Assembly (NCBI GenBank): GCA_002315335.1
Contig: DCGW01000016.1
Location: 1-31,112 of the forward strand
DNA length: 31,112 bases
Reading direction: 5' to 3'
DNA from: Firmicutes bacterium UBA1768
GTDB lineage: Bacteria; Bacillota; Clostridia; Peptostreptococcales; Anaerovoracaceae
Numbering within the stretch: position 1 is the stretch's first letter; the number at the start of each line of letters is the position of its first letter. Below, one piece after another: positions 6,749-16,154 of this stretch. The notes below the pieces were generated by a model, which was not told where the DNA came from, ran no database searches, and worked only from the letters and a program-made list of their open reading frames with translations. The position numbers were made by a program, and so were the translations under genes.

Positions 6749-9139
6749 TCATTTTTCTCGTATTTTATCGATTATAAATATCACAAAAGCGAGGTAGGTA
6801 TTGATGCCGAAAATGCAGCCTATCAAACCCAGCGCATATAGCTTATGAATAGCTTCTCCCGCAAAGGATATTATTACATTCTTTATTTCTTCAGGCTCGA
6901 GAGCTGCAACCCTCTCCTCAGTTACTTCTCCGATATGAATGTCCTTAACCAAAGAAGGGATTTCACTTATCAGTGCCTCAAAGCCTGCCCTTGCACCGGT
7001 AAGAATAAGGTTTTTCAGCATGTTATCCGATACAATAGTCGAAAATCTCTCAACAAAAGCGGAGCTGCAAGCTTTTACAGCGTCCAGCAGACCTGCAAAG
7101 GCCGCCTCACTTGCGGCAATGCTGCGAAGATTGTTTTCAATACTTTCGCTTAGCTCCTTCATGGAGAAAATATCACCGAGTCCTTTTTTCGAGAATTCAT
7201 TTTGCACAAACACCAAAAGCACTTCCCTCGTTTTTTCCTTTAACGAAGGACTTTTCCTTATGAGCTTTGCAAGCACCCATATAATGAACCGAAAGTCCGA
7301 AGCCTCATCGTCTTCCGCCTTTGCAGCAGCCTGATTTTCCCTTGTCATGGCAATATTTATACCGAGCGCCGCTCCAAACAATCCGAGCGGCGACACTTCT
7401 TCGTTGTCGCTGCCCGCCGCATAATCCGAGGGTATATTGTCAGCTAATCTGTCAAGAAGCCTGTCAAAAATCTCGTCATATTTTTCACGTATCGTTGGGT
7501 CGTTGAGGTTAATGTATTCATCGATGATTTTTCCGCCTGCTCCTAAGCAAATACGATTGGCTATGTCTGCTCTGTTACTATCAAGACTGTTAAGCAGAAA
7601 AACGGTCAGTCTGTCAGCCAACGACGTTCTGATAGCTTCGTCCTCAAGCCTCTCCTTTATTCCGTCTACAACGGCTGACACTATGCTTTCCTCAAACCCA
7701 TCCACATTTTTCTTCAGTGTATCTATAATGTTTTCTGACGTAAGAAGCGTTGAGCCCACGTATTCTCCTAAGGTATTGGCAAAGGGTCTCTGATTTTGAA
7801 GAATAATTCCCAGCGAAAACACCTTGGTTTTCTTATGCTTTGCAAGAAAGCCAATAGGTTTATAAGGGTGGAAAAACATCTGTATTGCTATAACATTTGT
7901 CAGGACACCTATTGCTCCCATCAAGACTACCAGAAAAAGCAAAAGCATCGCAGACCCCGGAAAGCCTGTAGCAGTGAAGCTTCCGAGAGTCACCACCAAT
8001 GCGGGAATGCTGATTATGAAACCCAAAACAGCTCCAAAATACGAAAGGTAGGCAAGCTGCCCCTTCATAAGCTTTTCAGCTACTTCTAAAAGCTGGTCCG
8101 GATCAAGCTTTCCAAGAGCAAGCTTTACAGTATGCTTCACCTTGCCCTCAAGTATGCTCTCAATATTGTCTTTTAAAAAACCAAAAATCAGGTTAGAAAA
8201 ATCCTGTTTTATGCCTTCGTTTTTAGCTGCTCGTTTGGAAGTTTTGCTGACAACCTCCAAAAGCTTTTCTTCAGGCAGGTTATCGGCCGCGTCATCAAGC
8301 TTTTCTCTCAACAGATTATTTCCAAAATATTCCAGTTCATTTTTTGTATTAGCATCGAGAATTTCTCCAAGTGACTTATCTTTCAGCTCAACCACAACAG
8401 CCTTTGTGATAATTTCTTTAATCGAATCACGAATTTTCTCAGGAAGAGTCACCTCATCAATATTAAATGGTCCTGTTGGTCCTGGCCTCATCTGGCCACC
8501 TTTAAAGAACTTTGATGCAATTTTTGCGGCTGCAGCTCTTCCGTCCTTGTCAAACATTGCCTGAAGGAAAAGCTCTCCCGCTATCCTTCCAACCAGATCT
8601 CTGACAACATAGTTTTCCTTAAGCGCCAGCTTTACCGCCTCATAAGCATTGTCAACACCCCTGTCGATTTGCGAAACCGTCAGGTAGTCCGAAACCTTAA
8701 TTTCATCAAAGAGGCAGTCAAGAAGTCCTCCGATATTTTCTTCGGCCATGTCTTTAACAAGCCTTTTTATTCCTTCCGCAGAGTCCCCGAACCCGCCAAG
8801 CTCCGATAAGCTGACGTGCTTAAGCTCAGCAGGAAGTGCCTGAGATAAAAACACCTCAACTATCTCGTCGAGGTGTGCCTTAACCGCATCGGAAATCAGC
8901 TCTGTTTTTATTACATCTGCAGTAAGTATTCTACGCTCCACGCAGTCGGAAAGGCTCTCAATAAAAGCCTCCTGCTTGCGGTCTGTGCTTAGAATGCTCA
9001 CGTCAAATATTTGCTTTCCAAATATCGTCACAGGTTTGAACAGCCATCTCACCGCATATTTATTTGTCACATAACCCGCAAAGGCACCTGATACAACCAG
9101 AGTAATTGCGGTTATGATAGTTATTACATTTTCATTCAT
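6749..9139 (-). CDS. DUF445 family membrane protein with two DUF445 units
   Basis: About 796 aa. I prefer ATG at 9139 since the membrane helix then starts right away; an in-frame ATG at 9169 is possible and neither has a strong ribosome site. The DUF445 hallmark GxxTNxxAIxxLFxP occurs twice: GYVTNKYAVRWLFKP at about 22-36 and GVLTNVIAIQMFFHP at about 411-425, the second followed by the family's GI(I)xxNqrxFAxtlGE region. Hydrophobic helices flank each copy, and a last helix lies close to the C-terminus. Known DUF445 proteins such as YheB are shorter, with one unit; their role is not established. It is 55 bp downstream of exoA and may be read through from the pot operon. No terminator is seen behind it. 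Confidence 0.8.
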   Translation of the reverse strand: MNENVITIITAITLVVSGAFAGYVTNKYAVRWLFKPVTIFGKQIFDVSILSTDRKQEAFIESLSDCVERRILTADVIKTELISDAVKAHLDEIVEVFLSQALPAELKHVSLSELGGFGDSAEGIKRLVKDMAEENIGGLLDCLFDEIKVSDYLTVSQIDRGVDNAYEAVKLALKENYVVRDLVGRIAGELFLQAMFDKDGRAAAAKIASKFFKGGQMRPGPTGPFNIDEVTLPEKIRDSIKEIITKAVVVELKDKSLGEILDANTKNELEYFGNNLLREKLDDAADNLPEEKLLEVVSKTSKRAAKNEGIKQDFSNLIFGFLKDNIESILEGKVKHTVKLALGKLDPDQLLEVAEKLMKGQLAYLSYFGAVLGFIISIPALVVTLGSFTATGFPGSAMLLLFLVVLMGAIGVLTNVIAIQMFFHPYKPIGFLAKHKKTKVFSLGIILQNQRPFANTLGEYVGSTLLTSENIIDTLKKNVDGFEESIVSAVVDGIKERLEDEAIRTSLADRLTVFLLNSLDSNRADIANRICLGAGGKIIDEYINLNDPTIREKYDEIFDRLLDRLADNIPSDYAAGSDNEEVSPLGLFGAALGINIAMTRENQAAAKAEDDEASDFRFIIWVLAKLIRKSPSLKEKTREVLLVFVQNEFSKKGLGDIFSMKELSESIENNLRSIAASEAAFAGLLDAVKACSSAFVERFSTIVSDNMLKNLILTGARAGFEALISEIPSLVKDIHIGEVTEERVAALEPEEIKNVIISFAGEAIHKLYALGLIGCIFGINTYLAFVIFIIDKIREK

Positions 9140-9194
9140 AACATTTTCCAAACGTATTATTGCTGCCATATACTAATACAGAAATAATACAAAA

Positions 9195-9950
9195 TTACTC
9201 CCAAACAAGCTCTACCGGGCAGTGATCCGACCCCAGAACCTCTGTATGAATTTTTGCACTCTTAAGACTATCCTTCATTCTTTCAGAAACGCAATTATAG
9301 TCAATCCTCCAGCCCGCATTGGTCTGTCTTGCCCTTCTTCTGTACGACCACCAGGAATAAATCCCCTCGGCCTCAGGATAGAAATATCTGAAGGAATCGA
9401 TAAACCCAGAATTTAACAGCACTGTAAATTTTTCCCTTTCTTCATCGGTAAACCCAGCGCTGTTATGATTGGTCGACGGATTTTTCAGGTCGATTTCTTC
9501 ATGTGCTACATTCAGATCGCCGCAGAAAATAACCGGCTTTTTCTCATCAAGCCCATTTAAATATGCCCTGAAGGCGTCCTCCCAGACCATTCTGTAAGCA
9601 AGACGCTCCAGCTCGGACTTTGAGTTAGGAGTATAGCAGGTTACCAAATAAAACTCCGGGTACTCAAGAGTGATTACCCTGCCCTCATGGTCGTGCTCCT
9701 CTATTCCCAAACCATAGGAAACAGCTATAGGCTCTTCCTTTGCAAAAATCGCAGTGCCGGAATAACCCTTCTTTTCCGCATAATTCCAGAACTGGTGATA
9801 GCCAGAAAGCTCAAGCTCTACCTGACCCGCCTGACATTTTGTCTCCTGCAAGCAGAAGAAGTCCGCATCCGCTTCATTGAAAAAATCCATAAAGCCCTTG
9901 GTCAGACAGGCTCTTATTCCGTTAACATTCCATGAAATCAGCTTTTTCAT
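9195..9950 (-). CDS. exoA: Exodeoxyribonuclease III / AP endonuclease
   Basis: 251 aa, typical length for bacterial ExoA/Xth. This Mg-dependent enzyme cuts at abasic sites and removes nucleotides from 3' ends in base excision repair. The endonuclease/exonuclease/phosphatase motifs are all present in order: ISWNVNGIRA, LQETK (metal-binding Glu36), YSGTAIF, CYTPNS, CGDLNVAHEEIDL, WRIDYNCVS and the terminal GSDHCPV with catalytic Asp-His. The ATG at 9950 has GGAGA upstream. It follows potD by 32 bp and is probably the fifth gene of that transcript. Confidence 0.95.
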   Translation of the reverse strand: MKKLISWNVNGIRACLTKGFMDFFNEADADFFCLQETKCQAGQVELELSGYHQFWNYAEKKGYSGTAIFAKEEPIAVSYGLGIEEHDHEGRVITLEYPEFYLVTCYTPNSKSELERLAYRMVWEDAFRAYLNGLDEKKPVIFCGDLNVAHEEIDLKNPSTNHNSAGFTDEEREKFTVLLNSGFIDSFRYFYPEAEGIYSWWSYRRRARQTNAGWRIDYNCVSERMKDSLKSAKIHTEVLGSDHCPVELVWE

Positions 9951-9982
9951 TTTCTCATCTCCGTACTATTATGGCATTATTA

Positions 9983-11299
9983 TCAATAATTACGATTTTT
10001 TTCATATTTTTTGTCGCCTTCATTTTGGGTCCTTCTTCTCTTGCGAATATTGCTTATTGCAATCAAGGCAATGGAAACCACAACAAAGACCGGCATAACC
10101 CAGGTATTGTAGCCTTCCTCGTCAGACATTACCTCTGTCCAAAGAGCATCAAGATAGAGATTTGTGTCCTCAGAAAGATTGGTATACGAGACATCGTTGT
10201 CCAGGTCCTCCTTGTCAGGATACATCAATGGGTTTTGTGAAATGCTCTCGTCCAACAGCTCTTTTGCAGCCAAGTTAGGCGTAGAATACATTATATACTC
10301 AGCATTATCAGCAGCAACCTGAGGCTCGTTCAGGAAGTTTATGTACATTTCTGCAGCTTCCTTATTTTCAGAACACGATGGTATGCAGGCAGCATCGACG
10401 AAAATATTGGTCGAGTCAGGTACATAAACCTCTAAGTCCTCATTAATTTCCTTCATCAGGTAGTAGTCTCCAACATAGTATACAGCTATTGAAGCCTCTC
10501 CGTTCTGCATCTTGTCAAAAACCTGATCCATTACGTAAGCCTGAACAAGAGGCTTTTGCTCCTTCAGCAGGCTTGCAGCCTCATCGAGTTCCCCTTTGTT
10601 TTCAGTATTAATATCATAGCCCAAGGCCATTTCAGCCACTCCAAAGGCGTCTCTGGAGTTTTTGAACATCAGAATTTCTCCGGCATAGTCTTCGTCCCAA
10701 AGAATATCCCACCCATCGACCGCCTCATCAACCTTGAGACCATCGTAGATAATTGCAATTCTGCTCCAGGCGAAAGGAATAGAATACTTCTGATCCGGGT
10801 CATATGCAGGATTCAGCAGGGTCTTATCGATATATTTTAAATTCGGAATATTGTCATAGTCGAGTTCAAGCAGCATACCCTCATTAATAAGCCTTGCCAC
10901 CATATAGTCCGAAGGAAATACTACGTCGTACGAATTTGCTCCTGCCTTGAGCTTTGCGTATAAGGCCTCGCAGGTTTCGTAATTCAGGTAATTAACCTTT
11001 ATCCCGGTCAGCTTTTCAAACTCTGCATTGACGTCCATAAGTCCGTCCTCGCCGTCTGACATATATTCTCCCCAGTTATAAACATTAATTTCTATACCGT
11101 CATTTATGAAGCGCTGGTAATATTCCAGATCATATTCAGGAACATCAGCCGCACCGCCATCATCACCCGAGCTTTCTTCTGCTTCAGCTGCCGCGCTTCC
11201 GGACCCATCTTGGGAAACAGCCTTTCCGCAGCCAGCAAGCCCCATTCCTGCTATCAGGAGGAAAATCAACAGAAAAACAAATGCCTTATTTTTCATCAT
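9983..11299 (-). CDS. potD: Spermidine/putrescine ABC transporter substrate-binding lipoprotein PotD
   Basis: 438 aa. The N-terminus is a lipoprotein signal, with a hydrophobic core and lipobox LAGC; the mature protein would be tethered outside the membrane and deliver polyamine to PotBC. PotD-type motifs are INVYNWGEYM, FEKLTGIKVNYLNYET, YDVVFPSDYMV, WSRIAIIYD and YVVGDYYLMKE in variant form (YYVGDYYLM). Unusually, the C-terminus goes on into a hydrophobic segment (TWVMPVFVVVSIALIAIS) followed by IRKRRR and a charged tail, which looks like a second membrane anchor. Its ATG overlaps the potC stop by one base (TAATG) with GGGGGAA upstream, so the two are translationally coupled. In this operon potD is last, as in many bacteria. 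Confidence 0.92.
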   Translation of the reverse strand: MMKNKAFVFLLIFLLIAGMGLAGCGKAVSQDGSGSAAAEAEESSGDDGGAADVPEYDLEYYQRFINDGIEINVYNWGEYMSDGEDGLMDVNAEFEKLTGIKVNYLNYETCEALYAKLKAGANSYDVVFPSDYMVARLINEGMLLELDYDNIPNLKYIDKTLLNPAYDPDQKYSIPFAWSRIAIIYDGLKVDEAVDGWDILWDEDYAGEILMFKNSRDAFGVAEMALGYDINTENKGELDEAASLLKEQKPLVQAYVMDQVFDKMQNGEASIAVYYVGDYYLMKEINEDLEVYVPDSTNIFVDAACIPSCSENKEAAEMYINFLNEPQVAADNAEYIMYSTPNLAAKELLDESISQNPLMYPDKEDLDNDVSYTNLSEDTNLYLDALWTEVMSDEEGYNTWVMPVFVVVSIALIAISNIRKRRRTQNEGDKKYEKNRNY

Positions 11300-12141
11300 T
11301 ATATTCCCCCTTCTCTCAGCTGATACTCTCGCGCCTTTTTCTGCTTTTCAAGGGTCTTTCTTTCCATAATGTTTACCACTATAAGAACAACCAAAACAAA
11401 AACAAACAATATCGTTGAAATAGCATTAATTTCTGGGCTGATTCTCTTTTTTGTCATAGAATAAATCAGAACCGACAGGGTCTGGTGCTTTGCTCCGGTA
11501 GTAAAGTACGAAACAACAAAATCATCAACAGAAAAGGTCAGCGCCATAAGAAATCCGGTTATTATTCCCGGCTTTATCTCATGAATTACGACCTTAGTGA
11601 AGGCCTGCCAGTGATTGCAGCCGAGGTCCATCGCCGCATCAACAAGTGAGCCGTCCATCTGCCTCAGCTTTGGCAGGACACTCAGAATAACATAAGGCAC
11701 ATTAAAGGTTATATGTGCAATTATCAGTGTTATCCATCCGAAGCCAAAGGGTATTCCGACAGAAGAGAGCAGATTTTTTGCAACAACAAAGAGCAGCATA
11801 AAGGAAACGCCCACTATTATTTCCGGATTAATTATCGGCAAGTAGGTCATATTCATTATTAAGGTCTTAGACCTTCCTTCCATTTTGTTTAAGCCAATGG
11901 CTGCGGCCGTTCCCATAATGGTTGCAACTATCGAAGCGACGAAAGCCACCACAAGGGTTGTCCAAAGCGCGTCTAAAACCGCCGCATCGCTGAAAAGCTG
12001 ACTATACCATCTGGTTGTAAACCCTGTAAAGGTTCTCCCCTTTGATTCGTTAAAAGAGAAGAGTATTAATATCATTATCGGTGCATAGAGAAATGCCAGA
12101 AAAACACCGAGATATGTTCCGGAAAGCTTTTTCATTCTCAT
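11299..12141 (-). CDS. potC: Spermidine/putrescine ABC transporter permease PotC
   Basis: 280 aa inner-membrane permease with about six helices. Family marks: the N-terminal helix with YAPIMILILFSFNES, WYSQLFSDAAV, and the cytoplasmic EAA loop DAAMDLGCNHWQAFTKVVIHEIKPGI that docks the ATPase, then SVDDFVVSYFTTG. It forms the channel with PotB. The ATG at 12141 overlaps the potB stop by four bases (ATGA). The last residues REGGI run into the potD ribosome site. Confidence 0.94.
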   Translation of the reverse strand: MRMKKLSGTYLGVFLAFLYAPIMILILFSFNESKGRTFTGFTTRWYSQLFSDAAVLDALWTTLVVAFVASIVATIMGTAAAIGLNKMEGRSKTLIMNMTYLPIINPEIIVGVSFMLLFVVAKNLLSSVGIPFGFGWITLIIAHITFNVPYVILSVLPKLRQMDGSLVDAAMDLGCNHWQAFTKVVIHEIKPGIITGFLMALTFSVDDFVVSYFTTGAKHQTLSVLIYSMTKKRISPEINAISTILFVFVLVVLIVVNIMERKTLEKQKKAREYQLREGGI

Positions 12142-12947
12142 ATCAGGTTTTCCTCCAGATCATCTCCGATAAAGCCGGTTACGCTCATCAAAAGCAAGAC
12201 TATCAGCATAAGAACGAAGGAAATAGCCGAGCCTAAGTTTGGATTATATGCATTTCCCAGGAACTGCAGCTCAATAATATCACCTATAAGCTGATTGCCT
12301 CCTCCACCTAACATCTGTGAAATTACAAAGGTGCTGACAGACGGAACAAATACCAGAATTACTCCGGTTTTTATTCCAGGCAGAGATAACGGAATAACCA
12401 CATCAGTCAGTACATGACGAGGGCTTGCTCCGAGGTCCTGTGCAGCCTCGATTACATCGTTTCCGATTTTAAGCATCACAGAATGAAGCGGAAGTATCAT
12501 GAAAGGAATATAGTTATAAACCATGCCCAAAACTACCGCTCCCTGAGTATTTATTAAATGAAAAGGCCCCAGTCCCAACAATCCGAAGAACTGGTTAATT
12601 AAACCGCTGTTTTCAAGTATTGACATCCACCCATAGGTTCTGAGCAAAAAGTTCATCCACATGGGCAGCATAATAAGCAGGAGCAAGGTCCTGCTTGTCA
12701 TTGCCGATGCTCTCGACATATAGTAAGCAATCGGATAACCTAAAGCCAGACAAATTACAGTTGACACGGCGGAAAGCCAAACCGACTTAACTACAACGTT
12801 TGAGTACTTTCCGACTCGAATAATGTTGTCAAAGGTTAACGCGCCAGCGCTGTCAGTAAACGAAAAATATATAATCAGGCCGAGCGGAATTGCTATGAAA
12901 AGCATTCCCCATGCAATATAGGGATAGGCTGCTGCTTTTGTCCTCAT
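12138..12947 (-). CDS. potB: Spermidine/putrescine ABC transporter permease PotB
   Basis: 269 aa, about six membrane helices. Marks of the family are [32 protein letters not shown], the EAA loop [26 protein letters not shown], and [17 protein letters not shown] near the end. It pairs with PotC. It starts inside the last codons of potA (12944-12947) and ends inside the start of potC, so all pot genes overlap and are likely made in fixed ratio. Confidence 0.94.
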   Translation of the reverse strand: MRTKAAAYPYIAWGMLFIAIPLGLIIYFSFTDSAGALTFDNIIRVGKYSNVVVKSVWLSAVSTVICLALGYPIAYYMSRASAMTSRTLLLLIMLPMWMNFLLRTYGWMSILENSGLINQFFGLLGLGPFHLINTQGAVVLGMVYNYIPFMILPLHSVMLKIGNDVIEAAQDLGASPRHVLTDVVIPLSLPGIKTGVILVFVPSVSTFVISQMLGGGGNQLIGDIIELQFLGNAYNPNLGSAISFVLMLIVLLLMSVTGFIGDDLEENLI

Positions 12948-13993
12948 CTTCCCTCCTCCAGCTTCTTCATTACATGAATATCGTTTGGAGTAAGGTTCAG
13001 TCCGATATTTTCGCCAACCTCTCTGGACTCAGTTGAGTGAATCATCCACCTCAGCCCGTGTCCTTCCATGATTATTTCAAAATGAACTCCCTTGAAGGTA
13101 ATGCTTTCGACTTTGCCGTTTATCATGCCCTCTTCTGCGCCTACCATTTTGAAATCTTCCGGTCTTATTACTACATCGACCGCCTCAAGGTGAGCAAAGC
13201 CCTTGTCCTCACAGGCAAATTTTACTCCAGCAAACTCAACGAGATAGTCCTCAAGCATTACACCATGGACTATATTGCTTTCCCCTATAAAATCTGCGAC
13301 AAAAGCATTAATTGGCTCGTTATATATGTCTTCAGGAGTTCCGTTCTGCTGGATTTTTCCGTTTCTCATAACCAGAACTCTGTCCGACATTGTAAGCGCT
13401 TCCTCCTGGTCATGTGTTACATAAATAAAGGTTATTCCGAGAGTCTGCTGAATTCGTTTCAATTCGAGCTGCATTTCTTTTCTCAGCTTCAGGTCCAGGG
13501 CTCCAAGAGGCTCGTCGAGGAGCAGCACCCTCGGCTCATTGATAAGCGCTCTCGCAATAGCAACTCTCTGCTGCTGACCTCCAGAAAGCTGGTTGATATT
13601 TCTGCTCTCATAGCCCTCAAGGTTTACAAGCTTAAGCATAGCGCCAACCTTAGCTGCTATCTGCTTTTCCGGAACCTTGGTCAGCTTCAGGCCAAAGGCT
13701 ATGTTGTTGTAAACATCAAGGTGTGGAAATAAAGCATATCTCTGGAAAACCGTGTTTACATTTCGTTTAAATGGCGGAAGACCGTTAATCCTTTCGCCGT
13801 CAAAAAAAACATCACCCTCAACAGGCTCGACAAAACCGCCGATAATTCTCAATGTTGTAGTTTTACCACAACCTGAGGGGCCTAAGAAAGTGACAAACTC
13901 ATGGTCACGGATATCAAGGTTTAAATTATCTATAACCTTCTCTCCGTCGTACTCTGCACTGATGTTCTGCAGACTGATAATGATGTCATTCAT
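12944..13993 (-). CDS. potA: Spermidine/putrescine ABC transporter ATPase PotA
   Basis: 349 aa from ATG at 13993, chosen for AAAGGGGG just upstream and because the strand-1 sequence [13 protein letters not shown] begins there; the frame is open to 14092 but the extra 33 residues look like translated leader. Walker A GPSGCGKT (38-45), Q-loop [16 protein letters not shown], signature [15 protein letters not shown], Walker [13 protein letters not shown] and switch THDQEEAL are all present. A C-terminal TOBE-type domain follows. It powers polyamine import by PotBCD. It is the first gene of the operon, behind the promoter at 14202-14230 and a leader of about 200 nt. Confidence 0.95.
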   Translation of the reverse strand: MNDIIISLQNISAEYDGEKVIDNLNLDIRDHEFVTFLGPSGCGKTTTLRIIGGFVEPVEGDVFFDGERINGLPPFKRNVNTVFQRYALFPHLDVYNNIAFGLKLTKVPEKQIAAKVGAMLKLVNLEGYESRNINQLSGGQQQRVAIARALINEPRVLLLDEPLGALDLKLRKEMQLELKRIQQTLGITFIYVTHDQEEALTMSDRVLVMRNGKIQQNGTPEDIYNEPINAFVADFIGESNIVHGVMLEDYLVEFAGVKFACEDKGFAHLEAVDVVIRPEDFKMVGAEEGMINGKVESITFKGVHFEIIMEGHGLRWMIHSTESREVGENIGLNLTPNDIHVMKKLEEGR

Positions 13994-14195
13994 GATGCAT
14001 CCCCCTTTGCGGATTTTAGTTAAAGCAGGTAAATTTCGGAAAAACCTGAGTAAACCCTGCCAACCCACAGACCTTCGCACCGCTTCCCGCAAAAGGCTTT
14101 GATCTAATCGTAACCGAACTGTGACAGCCGGCCCGTTTTTAGGCGATGCCCATGAATCTGTGATTATATATTTCAGATGCCATATTTATATGTGC
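13994..14195 (-). other. Long 5' leader of the pot operon with possible hairpins
   Basis: From the predicted start near 14195 to potA there are about 200 nt with no separate gene. By eye there are two possible hairpins: CCTTTTGC / GCGAAGG around a purine-rich loop (about 14073-14097) and CAGGT / ACCTG closer to the ribosome site (about 14025-14047). I do not recognise a known riboswitch class and see no terminator inside it. Confidence 0.4.
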
Positions 14196-14201
14196 CTTGA
14201 A

Positions 14202-14230
14202 ATTATAACATAGACTATAGTGGTTGTAAA
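14202..14230 (-). promoter_or_regulatory. Strong sigma70-type promoter of potABCD
   Basis: On the minus strand TTTACA (14225-14230), a 17-bp spacer and a perfect TATAAT (14202-14207). It lies just behind the terminator of the upstream acyl-CoA synthetase gene, which makes it the start of the pot transcript. Confidence 0.75.
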
Positions 14231-14240
14231 CTTAATTATT

Positions 14241-14269
14241 ATTTTAAAACCCCGTCTGAAAGGACGGGG
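14241..14269 (-). terminator. Rho-independent terminator of the acyl-CoA synthetase gene
   Basis: CCCCGTC (14263-14269) and GACGGGG (14250-14256) form a seven-base GC-rich stem with a six-base loop, followed by TTTTAAAAT on the minus strand. It stands eleven bases behind the stop at 14281. Confidence 0.85.
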
Positions 14270-14280
14270 CTGTTGATATA

Positions 14281-16074
14281 TCAGTATTTGTTTTCCTCTC
14301 TGAACCTCACAACCTTATTTGCGGAATTCTTGGAAAGCGGCTCATGTCTTACCTGAATGCTCTTAATCTGCTTAAAGCCAGGATTTTGTGCATTAATCTT
14401 GTCTATTTCCTGCCAAAGCTCAGCTTCGAGGCTCTGGTCGGACGGGATTTCGGTGTAGTTATCCTTGATGTATTCGTCGTTGACAACTATAGTTGCGGCA
14501 ATTACGAAGTCGTCACCAACCTCACCCTCTCGCGCAAAGACCATAGACTCTAAAATAAGCGGAATATTTGCAAGGTAGAATTCAAGCTCTTCAGGATAAA
14601 CATTTTTACCATTTTTTGTAATAATTACATTTTTCTTCCTGCCGGTTATATATAAGAAACCTTTTTTATCGAGGTAGCCGAGGTCTCCGGTATGGAACCA
14701 GCCGTCAATAATTACATCCTGTGTCAGATCCGGTCTTTTATAATAACCAATCATTATGTTTGCGCCTTTGAGACAGATTTCTCCTATTCCCTTTTCATTT
14801 GGTTCGTGAATCTTTATCTCGCAGTTAGGAAATGCTCTGCCTACCGACCTGTCGTTTGTTTCAATATCAGGAATAAGCGCACCCATAGGAGCAGCCTCTG
14901 TAAGACCATAGCCCTGAACAGCCATAATACCTATAGCATTGAAGAAAGCAAGGACCTCAGGATTAATTGCAGCACCGCCGCTTATCATCATTCTGAGCCT
15001 TCCGCCAAACAACGCTTTTATATCCTTGAAAAGCCTGTCACTCATGTCTATCTTTATGAATCTTGAAGCCTTATTCACCTTTAGTGCCGCAGCAAGTGAC
15101 TTTTCCTTACCCTGCTTCCTGACATTTGCCATGATTTTCTTGTAAATCATCTCAAAAATGGCAGGCACTCCTAAGAAGAATGTAGGCTTAACCTCCTGCA
15201 TATTTGAAAGAATATACTTGAGACCCTCACAATAAGCAATAGAGCAGCCCTTGTACATAGGCATAAGGAAACCGCTGGTGCATTCGTAGGTGTGGTGAAG
15301 CGGTAATACAGAGAAGAAGCAATCCTCCGGATTGAGCTTCATTACAGTCGGAGAAACCATGAGATCCTCAGCAATATTTCTGTGACTGAGCATTACACCC
15401 TTTGATATGCCAGTTGTTCCAGAGGTGAACAGGAGTATATTCATTTCCTTATTATCTATTTCAGCCTTAGTAAAGGAGGTATCTCCGTTTTCAAGAAGTC
15501 CGTTCCCCTTATCAATCAGCTTTTTCAACGAAAGGACTCCATTTTCATCCTCTTCAAGAGTCTTATCTATTAGAATTTCTATCTTTGTGTCCTTTGATGC
15601 TGCGATTTCTTCAAAAACAGCCCTGTACTTCTTATCAAGAATAACGCAGGATAACTCCGCCTCAATAGCCTGCTGCTTTAATTCTGCAGCCGATAATTCC
15701 TTATCAAGAGGAACCACAATACCGGTTCCGCAGACAACAGCCATGTATGAGAGAGCCCACTCATATGAGTTTGGACCAATTACGCCTATTCTTTTATCCT
15801 TAAGACCTAATGAAATAAGTGCCGTTCCAAGGGCATTAATATCATCCATAAACTCAAGATATGATATTGAGGTATACGGCTCCTTATGGGATTTTTTAAC
15901 CCAAAAGGCCGGTCTTTCGGCATAAAGCAGCGCCGAGGTTTCGATCATATGCTTCAGATCTGTAATAGGTCTTGATTCCTTGTATGAGACATATTTGTCC
16001 TTTGATGAGTTTATTGCGCGGATTGTTTCATTAGCTTCCGCCATTTCCGCTTTCTTTTTTTCTGTATAAGTCAT
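14281..16074 (-). CDS. Long-chain acyl-CoA synthetase (AMP-binding)
   Basis: 597 aa, the usual size of bacterial long-chain fatty acyl-CoA ligases, which activate fatty acids through an acyl-AMP. The P-loop motif LLFTSGTTGISKGVMLSH, the VQGYGLTEAAP motif, GWFHTGDLGYLDKKGFLYITGRKKN and the C-terminal catalytic Lys in NSANKVVRF are complete, so the enzyme should be active. No signal peptide. The ATG at 16074 has GGAGGATAAAG upstream. It stands 80 bp behind nadE and ends at a good terminator. A second, more distant acyl-CoA synthetase lies at 27069-28868. Confidence 0.92.
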   Translation of the reverse strand: MTYTEKKKAEMAEANETIRAINSSKDKYVSYKESRPITDLKHMIETSALLYAERPAFWVKKSHKEPYTSISYLEFMDDINALGTALISLGLKDKRIGVIGPNSYEWALSYMAVVCGTGIVVPLDKELSAAELKQQAIEAELSCVILDKKYRAVFEEIAASKDTKIEILIDKTLEEDENGVLSLKKLIDKGNGLLENGDTSFTKAEIDNKEMNILLFTSGTTGISKGVMLSHRNIAEDLMVSPTVMKLNPEDCFFSVLPLHHTYECTSGFLMPMYKGCSIAYCEGLKYILSNMQEVKPTFFLGVPAIFEMIYKKIMANVRKQGKEKSLAAALKVNKASRFIKIDMSDRLFKDIKALFGGRLRMMISGGAAINPEVLAFFNAIGIMAVQGYGLTEAAPMGALIPDIETNDRSVGRAFPNCEIKIHEPNEKGIGEICLKGANIMIGYYKRPDLTQDVIIDGWFHTGDLGYLDKKGFLYITGRKKNVIITKNGKNVYPEELEFYLANIPLILESMVFAREGEVGDDFVIAATIVVNDEYIKDNYTEIPSDQSLEAELWQEIDKINAQNPGFKQIKSIQVRHEPLSKNSANKVVRFREENKY

Positions 16075-16154
16075 CTTTATCCTCCAATCCTACAAAATTA
16101 AAGTATTATCGGGGACGGCCGGCATTACACCGGACCCTTCTCATTATATACTTA

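Noticed and set aside
13994..14092. Longer PotA starting at 14092
   Set aside because: The extra residues are translated leader; the AAAGGGGG site and the family start fit ATG 13993.
13994..14110. GGGAAGCGGTG-like stretch in the pot leader, reminiscent of part of a cobalamin riboswitch
   Set aside because: The CCnGCnACTGT and AGCCAGGAGACC blocks are missing and the operon is a polyamine transporter; the likeness is short and probably chance.
16075..16154. Terminator between nadE and the acyl-CoA synthetase gene
   Set aside because: CCGG blocks can pair into a four- to five-base stem, but no T tract follows; too weak to list.
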